From NCBI GenBank assembly GCA_002392915.1, contig DGHQ01000056.1, positions 21,621 through 85,620 on the forward strand: DNA of 64,000 nucleotides, in the 5' to 3' direction. The stretch comes from Bacteroidales bacterium UBA3844 (GTDB lineage Bacteria; Bacteroidota; Bacteroidia; Bacteroidales; Paludibacteraceae). A model generated the notes under the pieces. The model worked only from the letters and a program-made list of their open reading frames with translations. It was not told where the DNA came from and did no database searches. Below are positions 53,122 to 62,070 of this stretch, one piece after another; the stretch's first letter is position 1, and each line of letters starts with the position of its first letter. A program made the translations under genes and the position numbers.

Positions 53122-54393
53122 ATGAAAATAAAGATCGACACGGATGAATTGGTGAAAAAAGAGGTGATCTCGCAACAAACAGCCGATGAAATCATCCAGT
53201 ACTACGATTCATCAAAGAACACATCTACCGGCAAATATGCGTTGAGCGTCGTCGCTGCCATCATATTCGTTATGACAGGAGTAGCTATCCTGATAGCTGA
53301 TTCTTGGGATGACGTCGGGACAAACGCTCGTATTCTATTCAGTTTGCTTCCTATCATTGTTGGGTCTTTGGCATGCTACGCTGTAGAGACAAAGCTATCC
53401 GGCAAAAAAGTCACAGAAAGTGTCGCAATATTGCAAGGAGCCGCAATATTCACCACCTTCTCCATGTTGAAATATGATGTATTCAATCTAGAGCTTGATA
53501 AACTTGTTTTCGTCATCTTTGCAACTTTAGTATGTTTCCCTTTCGTCATCTTTTTCAAGGCGACAATAGCTGCGACATTACTGATTGTAATAGCCTCCAT
53601 AACTCTTTTGCTTGACTGTGATCAAAATGTCGTCAATTGCGGTTTAAGTTGCTTGGTGTTTATAATGAATGCGTTGTTCTTCTACAACACATATCTGATA
53701 GCTAAAGAACGTTTGTTTTTGAATGTCCGTCTCTTCATATCCACATTCGTAATTATTGCCTTCTTTTTTCACCTGGAAAACATATTTTTCGTTGAAAACA
53801 GTTCACTTGTCTATTTCATTCTTGCGCTCATCGCTCCATGCTACACTTTCTCATTCCTGATCTGGAACAAAGAAAAACAATGGTTGGAGACAGATGCCAA
53901 ATGGCTGGAATTAGGATCGTTTCTGGCGACTTTTATCACATTGACAGTTGGCGTAGCGATGCATCATTATTCTTCTACAGATACAACCGGTTGGGCGATT
54001 ATTATTCCGTTCGCCGTGCCTCTACTTCTGCTTTGGTTTATCCAAAAGAAAAATAGCATCAAAATAGAGTTTAGACAATATTTCTCTTTGTTGGCAGCCA
54101 TCGTCGTCGCCATAACGACTCCTATATTGGAAGATCACACATCAAATATTTATGTCGTTCTGCTACTTGCCTTTTTGGCCTACCACACCTACCAATGGAG
54201 AAAAAACTATAACATCATATTCTTCAATATCGCTATGTTGTGCTGGATTATCGCCATCTGCAACATATCCGATGTAAACGACCTTGGCAGAGCGGGAGTG
54301 GCTGTAAGCATTTTCGTATGTGGAATCATTCTGTTGGCTCTCAACTATTACCTAATCAAAAAAAAGAAAGATCATGAACTTCAAAATAAATAG
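53122..54393 (+). CDS. DUF2157 multi-pass membrane protein
   Basis: The 423-residue protein starts with a short cytoplasmic helix pair (VKKEVISQQTADEIIQYYDS), then about 11 hydrophobic segments, with the DUF2157 signature MTGVAILIADSWDDVGTNAR near residue 53. Function is unknown for the family. Such genes usually precede a GDYxxLxY-type partner; here the next gene overlaps by 20 bases but does not show that motif. Confidence 0.8.
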   Translation: MKIKIDTDELVKKEVISQQTADEIIQYYDSSKNTSTGKYALSVVAAIIFVMTGVAILIADSWDDVGTNARILFSLLPIIVGSLACYAVETKLSGKKVTESVAILQGAAIFTTFSMLKYDVFNLELDKLVFVIFATLVCFPFVIFFKATIAATLLIVIASITLLLDCDQNVVNCGLSCLVFIMNALFFYNTYLIAKERLFLNVRLFISTFVIIAFFFHLENIFFVENSSLVYFILALIAPCYTFSFLIWNKEKQWLETDAKWLELGSFLATFITLTVGVAMHHYSSTDTTGWAIIIPFAVPLLLLWFIQKKNSIKIEFRQYFSLLAAIVVAITTPILEDHTSNIYVVLLLAFLAYHTYQWRKNYNIIFFNIAMLCWIIAICNISDVNDLGRAGVAVSIFVCGIILLALNYYLIKKKKDHELQNK

Positions 54394-55564
54394 GAAAAAT
54401 TACTTGCTAGGAATCTTCACACTCCTTTTCATAGTCGCTATTGGTCTGATTGCTTGGCTGAAAGGAGCCAATGCAATACACAAAGATATAAGACTAAGAA
54501 TCGACACATTAGATCTGGACCGTTCTACTTATGATGGAGGCTTTGTACTCACCCTTAAAGACTCCATGCTGTATTTCACCCAGGGCGAATATCTCGTATT
54601 TGAAGAGACCAAAGATGGCTATCATGTACCGTCGTCTATCAATTATATTCCTAGCTTTATTCATCCAAGTGCCGAATGTATTATATCCAGATATCATTGT
54701 AGGTTTTATAATAGTGACACTGGCAAAGTCAGCATCAACAACATAATGAAAACTTCTTCAATAAGTGTAGATCCCGATATGAAATTTGTCTACAGACAAA
54801 TCATAAAAAAAGCACAAGCAAGGGGAGCCTCTTTCGTTGCTCTAATGCCATCTTATACCGACTCAAAATACATTTTAAAAGATGAAAAATACTACTCGCC
54901 AGGAGACTTTACTGACATTGAGATAAACGGGCAATTACTGTCTGAATTGGCACAAAAGGTGACAACGGAAGAGCCAGAAGAGATCGTGGATTCATTGATG
55001 AACGGCATCTACAATGAATTATCGCAATATTGTGCAAGAGAACATTGCAACGTAGGCAACAACTATGCCGCTATTGTAAGCAACGCTATAAATTCAGAAA
55101 AGACAAACGCACTTGAATATCTCTTTTCTGAGAAAAAGGACAAGGCAAAAAAGTGCATCAAGACTTGGCTGGAGAATCACACAGAACAGATCAGACAATT
55201 GGCAAAAGATTGTCCGGAGGTATACAACGCCACCCACCAACTTTCTGACTCATATCATTATGTAAACAGCAAAAACTACCTTAAACTTGACTCATTGTTT
55301 TCGTCAAGCAACTACGAATATTGGAATACAAATATCATAGTGTCAGAAGAAGCTGTAGATGCTACAGATGCTATGGTGACTATACCTGATACTGCTGTTT
55401 TATATAGATCCCATGAAGTGAATGAAGTCCTTAATTTAATTGGACACGACGGAAATGGGAAAGACTTAAACCGTCTGTTTATCAGTATAGTGTTTTGGCG
55501 TCATATTTGGAAAGGAGGAGAGGCAGAGTGGACTAATAAATGGATGAAGAAGATAATGGAATAA
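54374..55564 (+). CDS. Unknown protein anchored by one N-terminal membrane helix
   Basis: The 396-residue product has a single N-terminal membrane helix (YLLGIFTLLFIVAIGLIAWL) and a long non-cytoplasmic domain with no recognised family. Visible features are LDRSTYDGGFVLTLKDSMLY, two Cys-containing segments (YCAREHCNVGNN, KCIKTW) and a charged C-terminus. Its start lies 20 bases inside the DUF2157 gene, so the two proteins are probably made together and may form a complex. The downstream MBL-fold gene begins 48 bases later. Confidence 0.65.
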   Translation: MNFKINRKNYLLGIFTLLFIVAIGLIAWLKGANAIHKDIRLRIDTLDLDRSTYDGGFVLTLKDSMLYFTQGEYLVFEETKDGYHVPSSINYIPSFIHPSAECIISRYHCRFYNSDTGKVSINNIMKTSSISVDPDMKFVYRQIIKKAQARGASFVALMPSYTDSKYILKDEKYYSPGDFTDIEINGQLLSELAQKVTTEEPEEIVDSLMNGIYNELSQYCAREHCNVGNNYAAIVSNAINSEKTNALEYLFSEKKDKAKKCIKTWLENHTEQIRQLAKDCPEVYNATHQLSDSYHYVNSKNYLKLDSLFSSSNYEYWNTNIIVSEEAVDATDAMVTIPDTAVLYRSHEVNEVLNLIGHDGNGKDLNRLFISIVFWRHIWKGGEAEWTNKWMKKIME

Positions 55565-55612
55565 ATATCTTTTTCAGAAAGCAGAATTTGCCTGCCATAA
55601 AACGATTTTACT

Positions 55613-56425
55613 ATGATAAAAAAGACAATTTCAATCGTAACATTGCTCTGCACTCTAGTAGGCTGCAATGCCCAAAAATCTGCAAAAAACATCGAAGAGA
55701 ACGAGGTTGCAAAAACAGATCAAGAAACCGTGGACACCTTCACAACTTCTGAAGGTACATCCATAAAAATGTACTGCATCAAACACGGATCAGTCAGGAT
55801 GCAAATCGAGCAAATCGAAGACAAATGGATATACGTGGATCCTGTCACCAACGCTGTGCAGCCAGCCACTGATTTCACGACCCTGCCCAAAGCTGATTAT
55901 ATCTTCGTCACACATGAACATTTCGACCATCTGGATTCTGTGGCTATCCGTCAACTTACAAAAGATGGGACTACACTTATCACCAATCCTCGCAGTAGCG
56001 AAATATTGGGTGGCAAAGGCAGCGTGATGAAGAATGGCGACGTGATACTCTTGTGGCTAGGGAAAGGATTTTCTGGGACGTGGAGAGTCGACGCTGTTCC
56101 TGCCTACAACACCTCACCAGACAAACAGCAGTTTCATCCTAAGGGTCGAGACAACGGCTATGTGCTTACAATTGACGGATTCCGCATTTATATAGCAGGC
56201 GACACAGAGGATATCGAGGAGATGAAGGATATTAAGGATATCGACGTTGCTTTTTTGCCATGCAATCTCCCCTACACTATGTCTCCCGAACAATTGGCTA
56301 AAGCGGCAAAGATGGTTAATCCTAAAGTTCTTTTCCCTTACCATTACGGACAGACAGATATCCAACAAGTGGTGAAGCTTTTGGAAGGAAGCGGTATTGA
56401 CGTAAGGATCAGGCAATATCAATAA
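55613..56425 (+). CDS. MBL-fold metallohydrolase lipoprotein (UlaG-like)
   Basis: The 270-residue protein has a lipoprotein signal (TLLCTLVGCNAQ), and the metallo-beta-lactamase fold. The metal motif is THEHFDHLD near residue 102, IAGDTEDIEEM near 194 supplies the later Asp, and FPYHYGQTD near 243 the last His. This order fits the UlaG/YycJ-like group. The substrate is unknown. It would act at the periplasmic face. Confidence 0.85.
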   Translation: MIKKTISIVTLLCTLVGCNAQKSAKNIEENEVAKTDQETVDTFTTSEGTSIKMYCIKHGSVRMQIEQIEDKWIYVDPVTNAVQPATDFTTLPKADYIFVTHEHFDHLDSVAIRQLTKDGTTLITNPRSSEILGGKGSVMKNGDVILLWLGKGFSGTWRVDAVPAYNTSPDKQQFHPKGRDNGYVLTIDGFRIYIAGDTEDIEEMKDIKDIDVAFLPCNLPYTMSPEQLAKAAKMVNPKVLFPYHYGQTDIQQVVKLLEGSGIDVRIRQYQ

Positions 56426-56471
56426 AGGTTGAGGAAGAGGTGGATTTTATTCCGATATTTTTGCATTTATT

Positions 56472-56490
56472 TATCCCCTAACGGGGAATT
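56472..56490. repeat. Short partial copy of repeat family B
   Basis: The word TATCCCCTAACGGGGAATT repeats the palindromic end of the element at 56736-56804. Confidence 0.45.
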
Positions 56491-56496
56491 TATGAC

Positions 56497-56719
56497 TGAT
56501 TTTTACGAGGATTGAAGGGTCCATGTTTAATAAATGTTGGTCCTAACCCCAACCTCTCTTCCGCGAGTCCAAAGGACGAGCGGTAAAAAATGCGTTCATT
56601 GTGCTTCTATTAAATTGTGCTCGCCTTCGGCTCGCACTTTGGAAGGGGACAAGGGCGTTCCGCCCTTTGGAATCCTCATTTTTTACTCTTCAACAAACTT
56701 TATATTAACGTGAATTCGA
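56497..56719 (-). repeat. Complete-looking copy of repeat family A
   Basis: The element has inverted ends (GAGGATTGAAGGGTCC at the left, CCCTTTGGAATCCTC at the right), an internal tgctcgccttcggctcgcac hairpin, and runs on the right into attaacgtgaattcg, the sequence that also bounds the copies at 11971 and 41834. It fills the gap after the MBL-fold gene. Confidence 0.65.
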
Positions 56720-56735
56720 ATTATAATATTACTAG

Positions 56736-56804
56736 ATATATCCCCTAACGGGGAAATATCGTGGTCATAACATATATCTACCGATATAAAACACCTAAAG
56801 GTGT
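56736..56804 (+). repeat. Repeat family B, forward copy
   Basis: This 69-base stretch (atatatcccctaacgggga ... acacctaaaggtgt) reappears in reverse at 60762-60832 with moderate divergence. Both ends are small palindromes (CCCCTAACGGGG and ACACCTAAAGGTGT). Confidence 0.55.
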
Positions 56805-56950
56805 AGTCGTTTCTGTGTTATCATTTAGGATATCACGTAGTGATTACATGTAGGCAGATAGGATAATATGCCGATGACATCACATTTCCCGTAGGGAATA
56901 AATCATTTCATGTTGTTGGATCAAATTGATGTTAATAACAACATTATACA

Positions 56951-56988
56951 AAAATGGGATGTATCGCTTGATACACCCCATTTTTTGT
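56951..56988. terminator. Bidirectional terminator after the malic enzyme gene
   Basis: AAAATGGGATGTATC (56951-56965) pairs with GATACACCCCATTTT (56970-56984) with one mismatch, and A/T runs flank both sides. It lies 25 bases beyond the stop codon of the minus-strand malic enzyme gene. Confidence 0.8.
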
Positions 56989-57012
56989 GTCTAAAATTAA
57001 CAAATTGCTTGC

Positions 57013-59286
57013 TTATTTCTTTCCGTTGATCTGAGCGTCGATAACTGCGATAGTCACGATATTCATGATGTCACGTACAGATGCCTCAGGCTCGCAAACG
57101 TAGATTGGCTTCTTCAATCCCATCTGAACTGGACCAACATTCTCAGCAAGACCCATAGAAAGAAGTGTCTTGTAAGTGATGTTAGCTGAGCTTAGGTTAG
57201 GGAAGATCAATGTGTTGACATCCTTACCCTCAAGCTTAGAGAATGGGTATGTAGCAGAACGAAGATCCTTGTCAAGAGCAAAGTTGACCTGCATCTCACC
57301 GTCTACCAAGATCTCTGGGTGGTTCTTGTGTAGATTCTCGACTGCCTTATGAACAGTAACAGGGCTACCTGTGTTGTCAGCGCCGAAGTTGCTGTAAGAA
57401 AGCATTGCGATAACTGGATCTACATTGAAGATCTTAACGCTGTCGTTAGTCAACTTAACGATCTCCTCAAGAGTCTCAACGCTTGGGTGGTTGTTGACCA
57501 ATGTGTCAGCCAAGAAGAATGTTCCCTTAGCTGTATTTACGATGTTAAGAGCTGCGATATGGTCGATACCCTCACGTGTTCCTACGATTTCAAGAGCTGG
57601 CTTGATAGCGTCTGTATACTTAGTGTAGACACCGCATACCATAGCGTCTGCATCTCCCATCTCAACCATCATAGTTGCGAAGTAGCTGCGGTTGAACATC
57701 AACTCTAGGCTCTCTGCGTATGTGTATCCGTTACGAGCGTTCTTCTCAGCCAAATACTTAGCGTAGCGGTCACGACGTGAACCCTGATTCTCAGCGCGGT
57801 TGTTGATGATTTCGATTCCAGAGATATTGATGTTGTTCTCCTCAGCAATACGAGCGATGTTTGTCTCGTTACCTACAAGAACTGGAACACATATTCCGTC
57901 TGCCTTAGCAGCGACAGCAGCAGAAAGTACACTTACATTGTTTGGCTCAGAGAATACGACCTTCTTAGGAGCCTTCTTAGCGCGAACACGTAGACCATCG
58001 ATCAACTTGTTGTTCAAGCCCATACGATGACGTAACTGGTCGCGATATGCATCCCAATCCTTAATCTCATAACGAGCGACACCACTCTCAATTGCTGCCT
58101 TAGCAACAGCTGGAGCGACAGTCTCAAGTAGACGTGGGTCAAGAGCTGTAGGGATAAGGTATTCCTTACCGAATGTCATAGCCTTACCACCGTATGCCTT
58201 GCTTACGATTTCAGGAACTGGCTTCTTAGCCAATTCAGCAAGAGCACGTACAGCAGCAAGCTTCATCTCCTCGTTGATTGCCTTTGAGTGAGTGTCAAGA
58301 GCACCACGGAAGATGTAAGGGAATCCAAGCACGTTGTTGATCTGGTTAGGATAATCCGAACGACCTGTTCCGAAAATGATATCAGGACGAGATGCCATTG
58401 CATCCTCGTAAGTGATTTCTGGGTTAGGGTTAGCAAGAGCGAACACGATTGGATTGCTTGCCATCGAGCGAACCATGTCCTGAGACAACACGTTACCCTT
58501 AGACAATCCCAAGAATACGTCTGCATCCTTAACTGCCTCAGCAAGAGTGTTGATATCACGGTCTGTCTTAAACTCCTCCTTGCGTGGGTTGAGGTCAGTT
58601 CTCTTTGAATTGATAACACCCTTCGAGTCGCACATAACGATGTTCTTCTTCTGAGCACCAAGAGCGACGTATAGACGAGTACATGAGTTAGCGGCTGCAC
58701 CTGCACCGTTTACAACGATCTTTGCATCCTCGATCTTCTTTCCAGCTACCTCAAGAGCGTTCAAAAGGGCTGCAGAAGAGATGATGGCTGTACCGTGCTG
58801 GTCGTCGTGCATCAAAGGAATATCAAGTTCTGCCTTCAATCTGTCCTCGATCTCGAAACACTCAGGAGCCTTGATATCCTCAAGGTTGATTCCTCCGAAT
58901 GTAGGAGCGATAGCCTTTACTGTCTCTACGAACTTGTCGATGTTCTTCTCGTTTACCTCGATATCGAACACGTCAACATCTGCGAAAATCTTGAACAACA
59001 ATCCCTTACCTTCCATAACTGGTTTTCCGGCAAGAGCACCTATATCACCAAGACCAAGTACCGCTGTTCCGTTAGAGATCACAGCCACAAGATTTCCCTT
59101 TGCTGTGTAGTTGTATGCAAAGTTCTCATCTTTCTGTATTTCCAAACATGGTTCAGCAACACCTGGAGAGTATGCCAAAGAAAGGTCTCTCTGAGTTGCA
59201 GTAGGCTTTGTTGGGATCACCTGGATTTTACCTGGACGTCCCTCTGCGTGATACTTAAGAGCATCGCTCAACTTTTTGTTGTCCAT
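57013..59286 (-). CDS. maeB: NADP-type malic enzyme fused to phosphotransacetylase-like domain
   Basis: The 757-residue protein has an N-terminal malic enzyme (about 1-420), which decarboxylates malate to pyruvate, and a C-terminal phosphotransacetylase-like domain (about 425-757) that usually has a regulatory rather than catalytic role in MaeB. Signatures are DLSLAYSPGVAEPCLEI near residue 33, HDDQHGTAIISSAALLNAL near 139, VVNGAGAAANSCTRLYVALG near 169 and FALANPNPEITYEDA near 266. The C-terminal domain keeps GVYTKYTDA and LANPN-type elements of Pta. It probably balances malate/pyruvate and NADPH. Confidence 0.93.
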   Translation of the reverse strand: MDNKKLSDALKYHAEGRPGKIQVIPTKPTATQRDLSLAYSPGVAEPCLEIQKDENFAYNYTAKGNLVAVISNGTAVLGLGDIGALAGKPVMEGKGLLFKIFADVDVFDIEVNEKNIDKFVETVKAIAPTFGGINLEDIKAPECFEIEDRLKAELDIPLMHDDQHGTAIISSAALLNALEVAGKKIEDAKIVVNGAGAAANSCTRLYVALGAQKKNIVMCDSKGVINSKRTDLNPRKEEFKTDRDINTLAEAVKDADVFLGLSKGNVLSQDMVRSMASNPIVFALANPNPEITYEDAMASRPDIIFGTGRSDYPNQINNVLGFPYIFRGALDTHSKAINEEMKLAAVRALAELAKKPVPEIVSKAYGGKAMTFGKEYLIPTALDPRLLETVAPAVAKAAIESGVARYEIKDWDAYRDQLRHRMGLNNKLIDGLRVRAKKAPKKVVFSEPNNVSVLSAAVAAKADGICVPVLVGNETNIARIAEENNINISGIEIINNRAENQGSRRDRYAKYLAEKNARNGYTYAESLELMFNRSYFATMMVEMGDADAMVCGVYTKYTDAIKPALEIVGTREGIDHIAALNIVNTAKGTFFLADTLVNNHPSVETLEEIVKLTNDSVKIFNVDPVIAMLSYSNFGADNTGSPVTVHKAVENLHKNHPEILVDGEMQVNFALDKDLRSATYPFSKLEGKDVNTLIFPNLSSANITYKTLLSMGLAENVGPVQMGLKKPIYVCEPEASVRDIMNIVTIAVIDAQINGKK

Positions 59287-59337
59287 TGTATTATTTCTAA
59301 AAATGTTCTTATTTTCAATAATTCACAAATTATACCG

Positions 59338-59345
59338 CAAAGATA
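59338..59345 (-). promoter_or_regulatory. -7 promoter element for the malic enzyme gene
   Basis: The minus strand reads TATCTTTG followed by C, an exact TAnnTTTG, 52 bases upstream of the ATG at 59286. Confidence 0.65.
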
Positions 59346-59569
59346 CGCTTTTTGTCAAAAAAATGCAAAAAATATATGTTTTATAACTCATTTAATACAA
59401 TATTCGTATATTTCCGACATTTTGTGTCATTCTTTTGGGGCTGATATGTTCACCTCTTTTACATAGACGCAACATTCTCTCGTCTCTACAAGGCATTGCG
59501 AATTGTTATAAATTCTTAAACCACCAACACATACTTTCTTCTTTACTTTGAAGGATCTTATCATTTGTG

Positions 59570-59577
59570 TATTTTTG
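59570..59577 (+). promoter_or_regulatory. -7 promoter element for the 59631 gene
   Basis: TATTTTTG followed by C matches TAnnTTTG, 54 bases upstream of the ATG at 59631. The divergent malic enzyme promoter is about 230 bases to the left. Confidence 0.65.
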
Positions 59578-59630
59578 CAACACAATTAATTCTATGCGAA
59601 ATACGAAAAACCTAATAAACAAAAAAGAGT

Positions 59631-60452
59631 ATGAAAGCAATAAGATCTTTTCTGTCTTTAGCCACATCTCTATGTGCAATTGTCGCAAATGCACAAGATG
59701 TCATTATTTTCCGCAATGGTGAGGAGACAGAAGTAAAAGTAGAGGAGATCACTCCTAATGAGGTCAAATACAAGAAAACCTCTAATCCAGACGGTCCGTC
59801 GTATATCTTCAACAAAGATGACATTTTCATGATCAAATACAAGAATGGAGAGAAAGACGTGTTTGCTCCTGAATATAATGACATTCAGGCTGAATCACAA
59901 TCAAAGCCAATTGTAGTCAAGGATGTCACAGTGAAAAGGAAATCTCCATCTGGATTGGCATACACATACAACGGAGCATTCCTTACAGATCACGAAGCTG
60001 TAAACTATTTGGGGTCAGACTATAACGAATTCACCCTGCAATCCGACAGAATGAAGCAAGGATTCAACTTGATGCTGACGGGAGCTATTCTTTCCGCCAC
60101 GTCAGCCGTCCTATGTGTAACAAGTGTTGCGACTGGTCATTGGGAGGAAGACGGATGTTATGATGATTACTGGTATGACTACTACGGCAATCGCCATTAT
60201 TATGATGATTGCGAATACTTTCAACCAAATGTTCCACTTATGGTAGCAAGTATAGCATGTGGTGTCGCATCATCCATTACATTGCCTATCGGTATTGTGA
60301 AATTTTCAACAGGAAAGACAAGATGTCATAAGATTTTGAAACGTCATTATAAAACGACATTCGACAACGACAATAAAATCAGTTCATACAACGATATGAC
60401 ATTGAGAATGAATGCAAAACCAAACGGATTCGCATTGTCATTGACATTCTGA
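59631..60452 (+). CDS. Exported Bacteroidetes protein with two membrane segments
   Basis: The 273-residue protein has a signal peptide (to about 22, ending NAQD), then a small beta domain common in Bacteroidetes: DVIIFRNGEETEVKVEEITP, NEVKYKKTSNPDGPSYIFNK and DDIFMIKYKNGEKDVF. Two hydrophobic segments follow (GFNLMLTGAILSATSAVLCV near 143 and LMVASIACGVASSITLPIGI near 205), separated by a Tyr/Asp/His-rich loop (DDYWYDYYGNRHYYDDCEYF). Function is unknown. It is a single-gene unit with a promoter at 59570 and a terminator at 60485. Confidence 0.75.
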   Translation: MKAIRSFLSLATSLCAIVANAQDVIIFRNGEETEVKVEEITPNEVKYKKTSNPDGPSYIFNKDDIFMIKYKNGEKDVFAPEYNDIQAESQSKPIVVKDVTVKRKSPSGLAYTYNGAFLTDHEAVNYLGSDYNEFTLQSDRMKQGFNLMLTGAILSATSAVLCVTSVATGHWEEDGCYDDYWYDYYGNRHYYDDCEYFQPNVPLMVASIACGVASSITLPIGIVKFSTGKTRCHKILKRHYKTTFDNDNKISSYNDMTLRMNAKPNGFALSLTF

Positions 60453-60484
60453 CGTTTTCTGAATTTGATTTCAAAACGATATGA

Positions 60485-60517
60485 AATAGAGGTGCAGAAA
60501 TGCATCTCTATTTTTTT
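60485..60517 (+). terminator. Terminator after the 59631 gene
   Basis: AATAGAGGTGCA (60485-60496) and TGCATCTCTATT (60501-60512) pair around GAAA, with a T-run to 60517. Confidence 0.88.
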
Positions 60518-60563
60518 GCCAACAATATAAGAATCTGTTCAAATTTAATTTATTTGGTTATAA

Positions 60564-60735
60564 AGTCGAGGATTGTTAAGGGCGGAACGCCCTAACCTCC
60601 CCAAAAAAATGCGAGCCGTAAGGCGAGCACATTTAATAATAGAAGCACAATTAACGCATTTTTACCGCTCGCCCTTTGGGCTCGCAAAAGAGAATGGGGT
60701 TAGGACGTTCCGTCCTTAACAATCCTCATTTTAGT
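60564..60735 (+). repeat. Complete copy of repeat family A
   Basis: The element has terminal inverted repeats (GAGGATTGTTAAGGGCGGAA on the left, TTCCGTCCTTAACAATCCTC on the right) about 165 bases apart, and two internal hairpins (gcgagccgtaaggcgagc and gctcgccctttgggctcgc). It shows the MITE-like or REP-like plan of the family best. Confidence 0.7.
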
Positions 60736-60761
60736 TGCGTATTTATAAAGCAACCCTAATT

Positions 60762-60832
60762 ACACCTTTAGGAGTTTTATATCAGTAGATATAATAAATA
60801 TGGGACAGATATTTCCCTTTAGGGAACATATC
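60762..60832 (-). repeat. Repeat family B, reverse copy
   Basis: The segment acacctttaggagttttata...cccttta gggaacata is the inverted counterpart of 56736-56804. The two copies flank the malic enzyme and 59631 genes. Confidence 0.5.
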
Positions 60833-60840
60833 CTCACAAG

Positions 60841-60927
60841 AAGGGTCGTAGACCCTTTATCGCTTGCGACGATAGCCGATTCCATAATGATCGAGGTCGA
60901 CAGACCGAAATCATTATGGTGTCGGTT
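60841..60927. repeat. Nested hairpins upstream of the last family A fragment
   Basis: AAGGGTC-GTA-GACCCTT (60841-60857) is a perfect small hairpin. A larger one pairs CCATAATGAT with ATCATTATGG (about 60882-60919) around GGTC...GACC, with CCGA/TCGG outside. Confidence 0.5.
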
Positions 60928-60999
60928 TAAATGATTATTGGATTTAACAATTAATGATTATTGATTTTGCATTCCGCATTTTTAATTTTGAATTTCAAT

Positions 61000-61030
61000 G
61001 TGTTCCGTCCTTAACAATCCTCATTTTTTG
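61000..61030 (-). repeat. Partial copy of repeat family A
   Basis: The end sequence GTTCCGTCCTTAACAATCCTCATTTTT occurs without its partner end, next to the terminator of the TPR gene. Confidence 0.55.
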
Positions 61031-61062
61031 TGAGCCAATCATGATAATGAAAGAGACAAATC

Positions 61063-61098
61063 ACAAAAAAAGAGCGTATCAAATGATACGCTCTCTAT
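61063..61098 (-). terminator. Terminator of the TPR gene
   Basis: GAGCGTATC and GATACGCTC pair around AAAT. On the minus strand the stem is followed by a T-run (ttttttgtgattt). Confidence 0.8.
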
Positions 61099-61117
61099 AA
61101 ATCCTTTCTGTAATTTC

Positions 61118-61774
61118 TTACTTTAGACCTACTGTTGGATCACAGTTTGTCTCCTGAGTTCCAATACCGCAGTACTCCTTCAAAGAATCGAATGCCTTGT
61201 AGAAGTCAAGAGACGCAGCACGTTCCCAGTCAAGAGCAGCAGCCTCTACATCACCACCTTTGTAACGTAGGTGACCACGATTGTAGTATGCCTTTGCAAA
61301 CTGAGGAGTTAGGGCGATTGCCTTGTTGTAATCTTTCATTGCAGCCTTCTCATCTCCAAGCTCTGCGTATGAGTTACCTCTGTTGAAGTATGCCTCAGCG
61401 AACTTAGGGTTGATCTTGATTGCTGAATTGTTATCCTCAATAGAACCCTTAACGTCTCCTAGCTCTTTTCTTGCTGTCGCACGGTTGTAGAATGTCAAAG
61501 CATCATTTGGGTTAGACTCAAGTACGATATCGTAATCTGCCTTAGCTCCCTTATAGTCGCCCAAACGGAACTTAGCGTTACCCATGTTACCATAAGCTTC
61601 GATGAACTTAGGGTTAAGCTCAAGTACCTTGTTGAAGCTCTGGATTGCAGCCTTGTACTCCGCATTACGGTATCTCTGGATACCCTCATTGAAATACTCA
61701 GTCACACTCTTCTGAGCCTGTGCTGTCAATGCAAAACAAACTGTTGACACTAATAGAAATAAAAATCTTCTCAT
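61118..61774 (-). CDS. Exported TPR protein
   Basis: The 218-residue protein has a signal peptide (MRRFLFLLVSTVCFALTAQAQ) and about five tetratricopeptide repeats: AAIQSFNKVLELNPKFIEAY, GAKADYDIVLESNPNDALTF, GSIEDNNSAIKINPKFAEAY, AAMKDYNKAIALTPQFAKAY and a last partial one. It probably mediates protein contacts in the periplasm. It is a single-gene unit with a -7 element at 61884-61891. Confidence 0.9.
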   Translation of the reverse strand: MRRFLFLLVSTVCFALTAQAQKSVTEYFNEGIQRYRNAEYKAAIQSFNKVLELNPKFIEAYGNMGNAKFRLGDYKGAKADYDIVLESNPNDALTFYNRATARKELGDVKGSIEDNNSAIKINPKFAEAYFNRGNSYAELGDEKAAMKDYNKAIALTPQFAKAYYNRGHLRYKGGDVEAAALDWERAASLDFYKAFDSLKEYCGIGTQETNCDPTVGLK

Positions 61775-61883
61775 TTTTTTAATCGTTTAGTCCGTTATCT
61801 TTTGACAACTGACATTTCTATATTTAACCTAATATTGTATAGCCGCGATAACATATACGAGTTAACCAACGTATATACGAATG

Positions 61884-61891
61884 CAAAATTA
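61884..61891 (-). promoter_or_regulatory. -7 promoter element for the TPR gene
   Basis: The minus strand reads TAATTTTG followed by C, an exact TAnnTTTG, about 110 bases upstream of the ATG at 61774. The leader is A/T-rich. Confidence 0.6.
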
Positions 61892-62070
61892 CAACTTTTG
61901 AAATATAAAACTAACATATTCGCCTTTTTTTTATGTTAAATTTTCTTATTTGGTCTATTTTATGTTGTATATCATTTCATCTCATTTTTTCACAACCATT
62001 TCTTTTGACGTTTGAAAAAATGACGTTATTTTAGTGTTAGAATATTTGGAACGCATAACATTTTTTAGTC

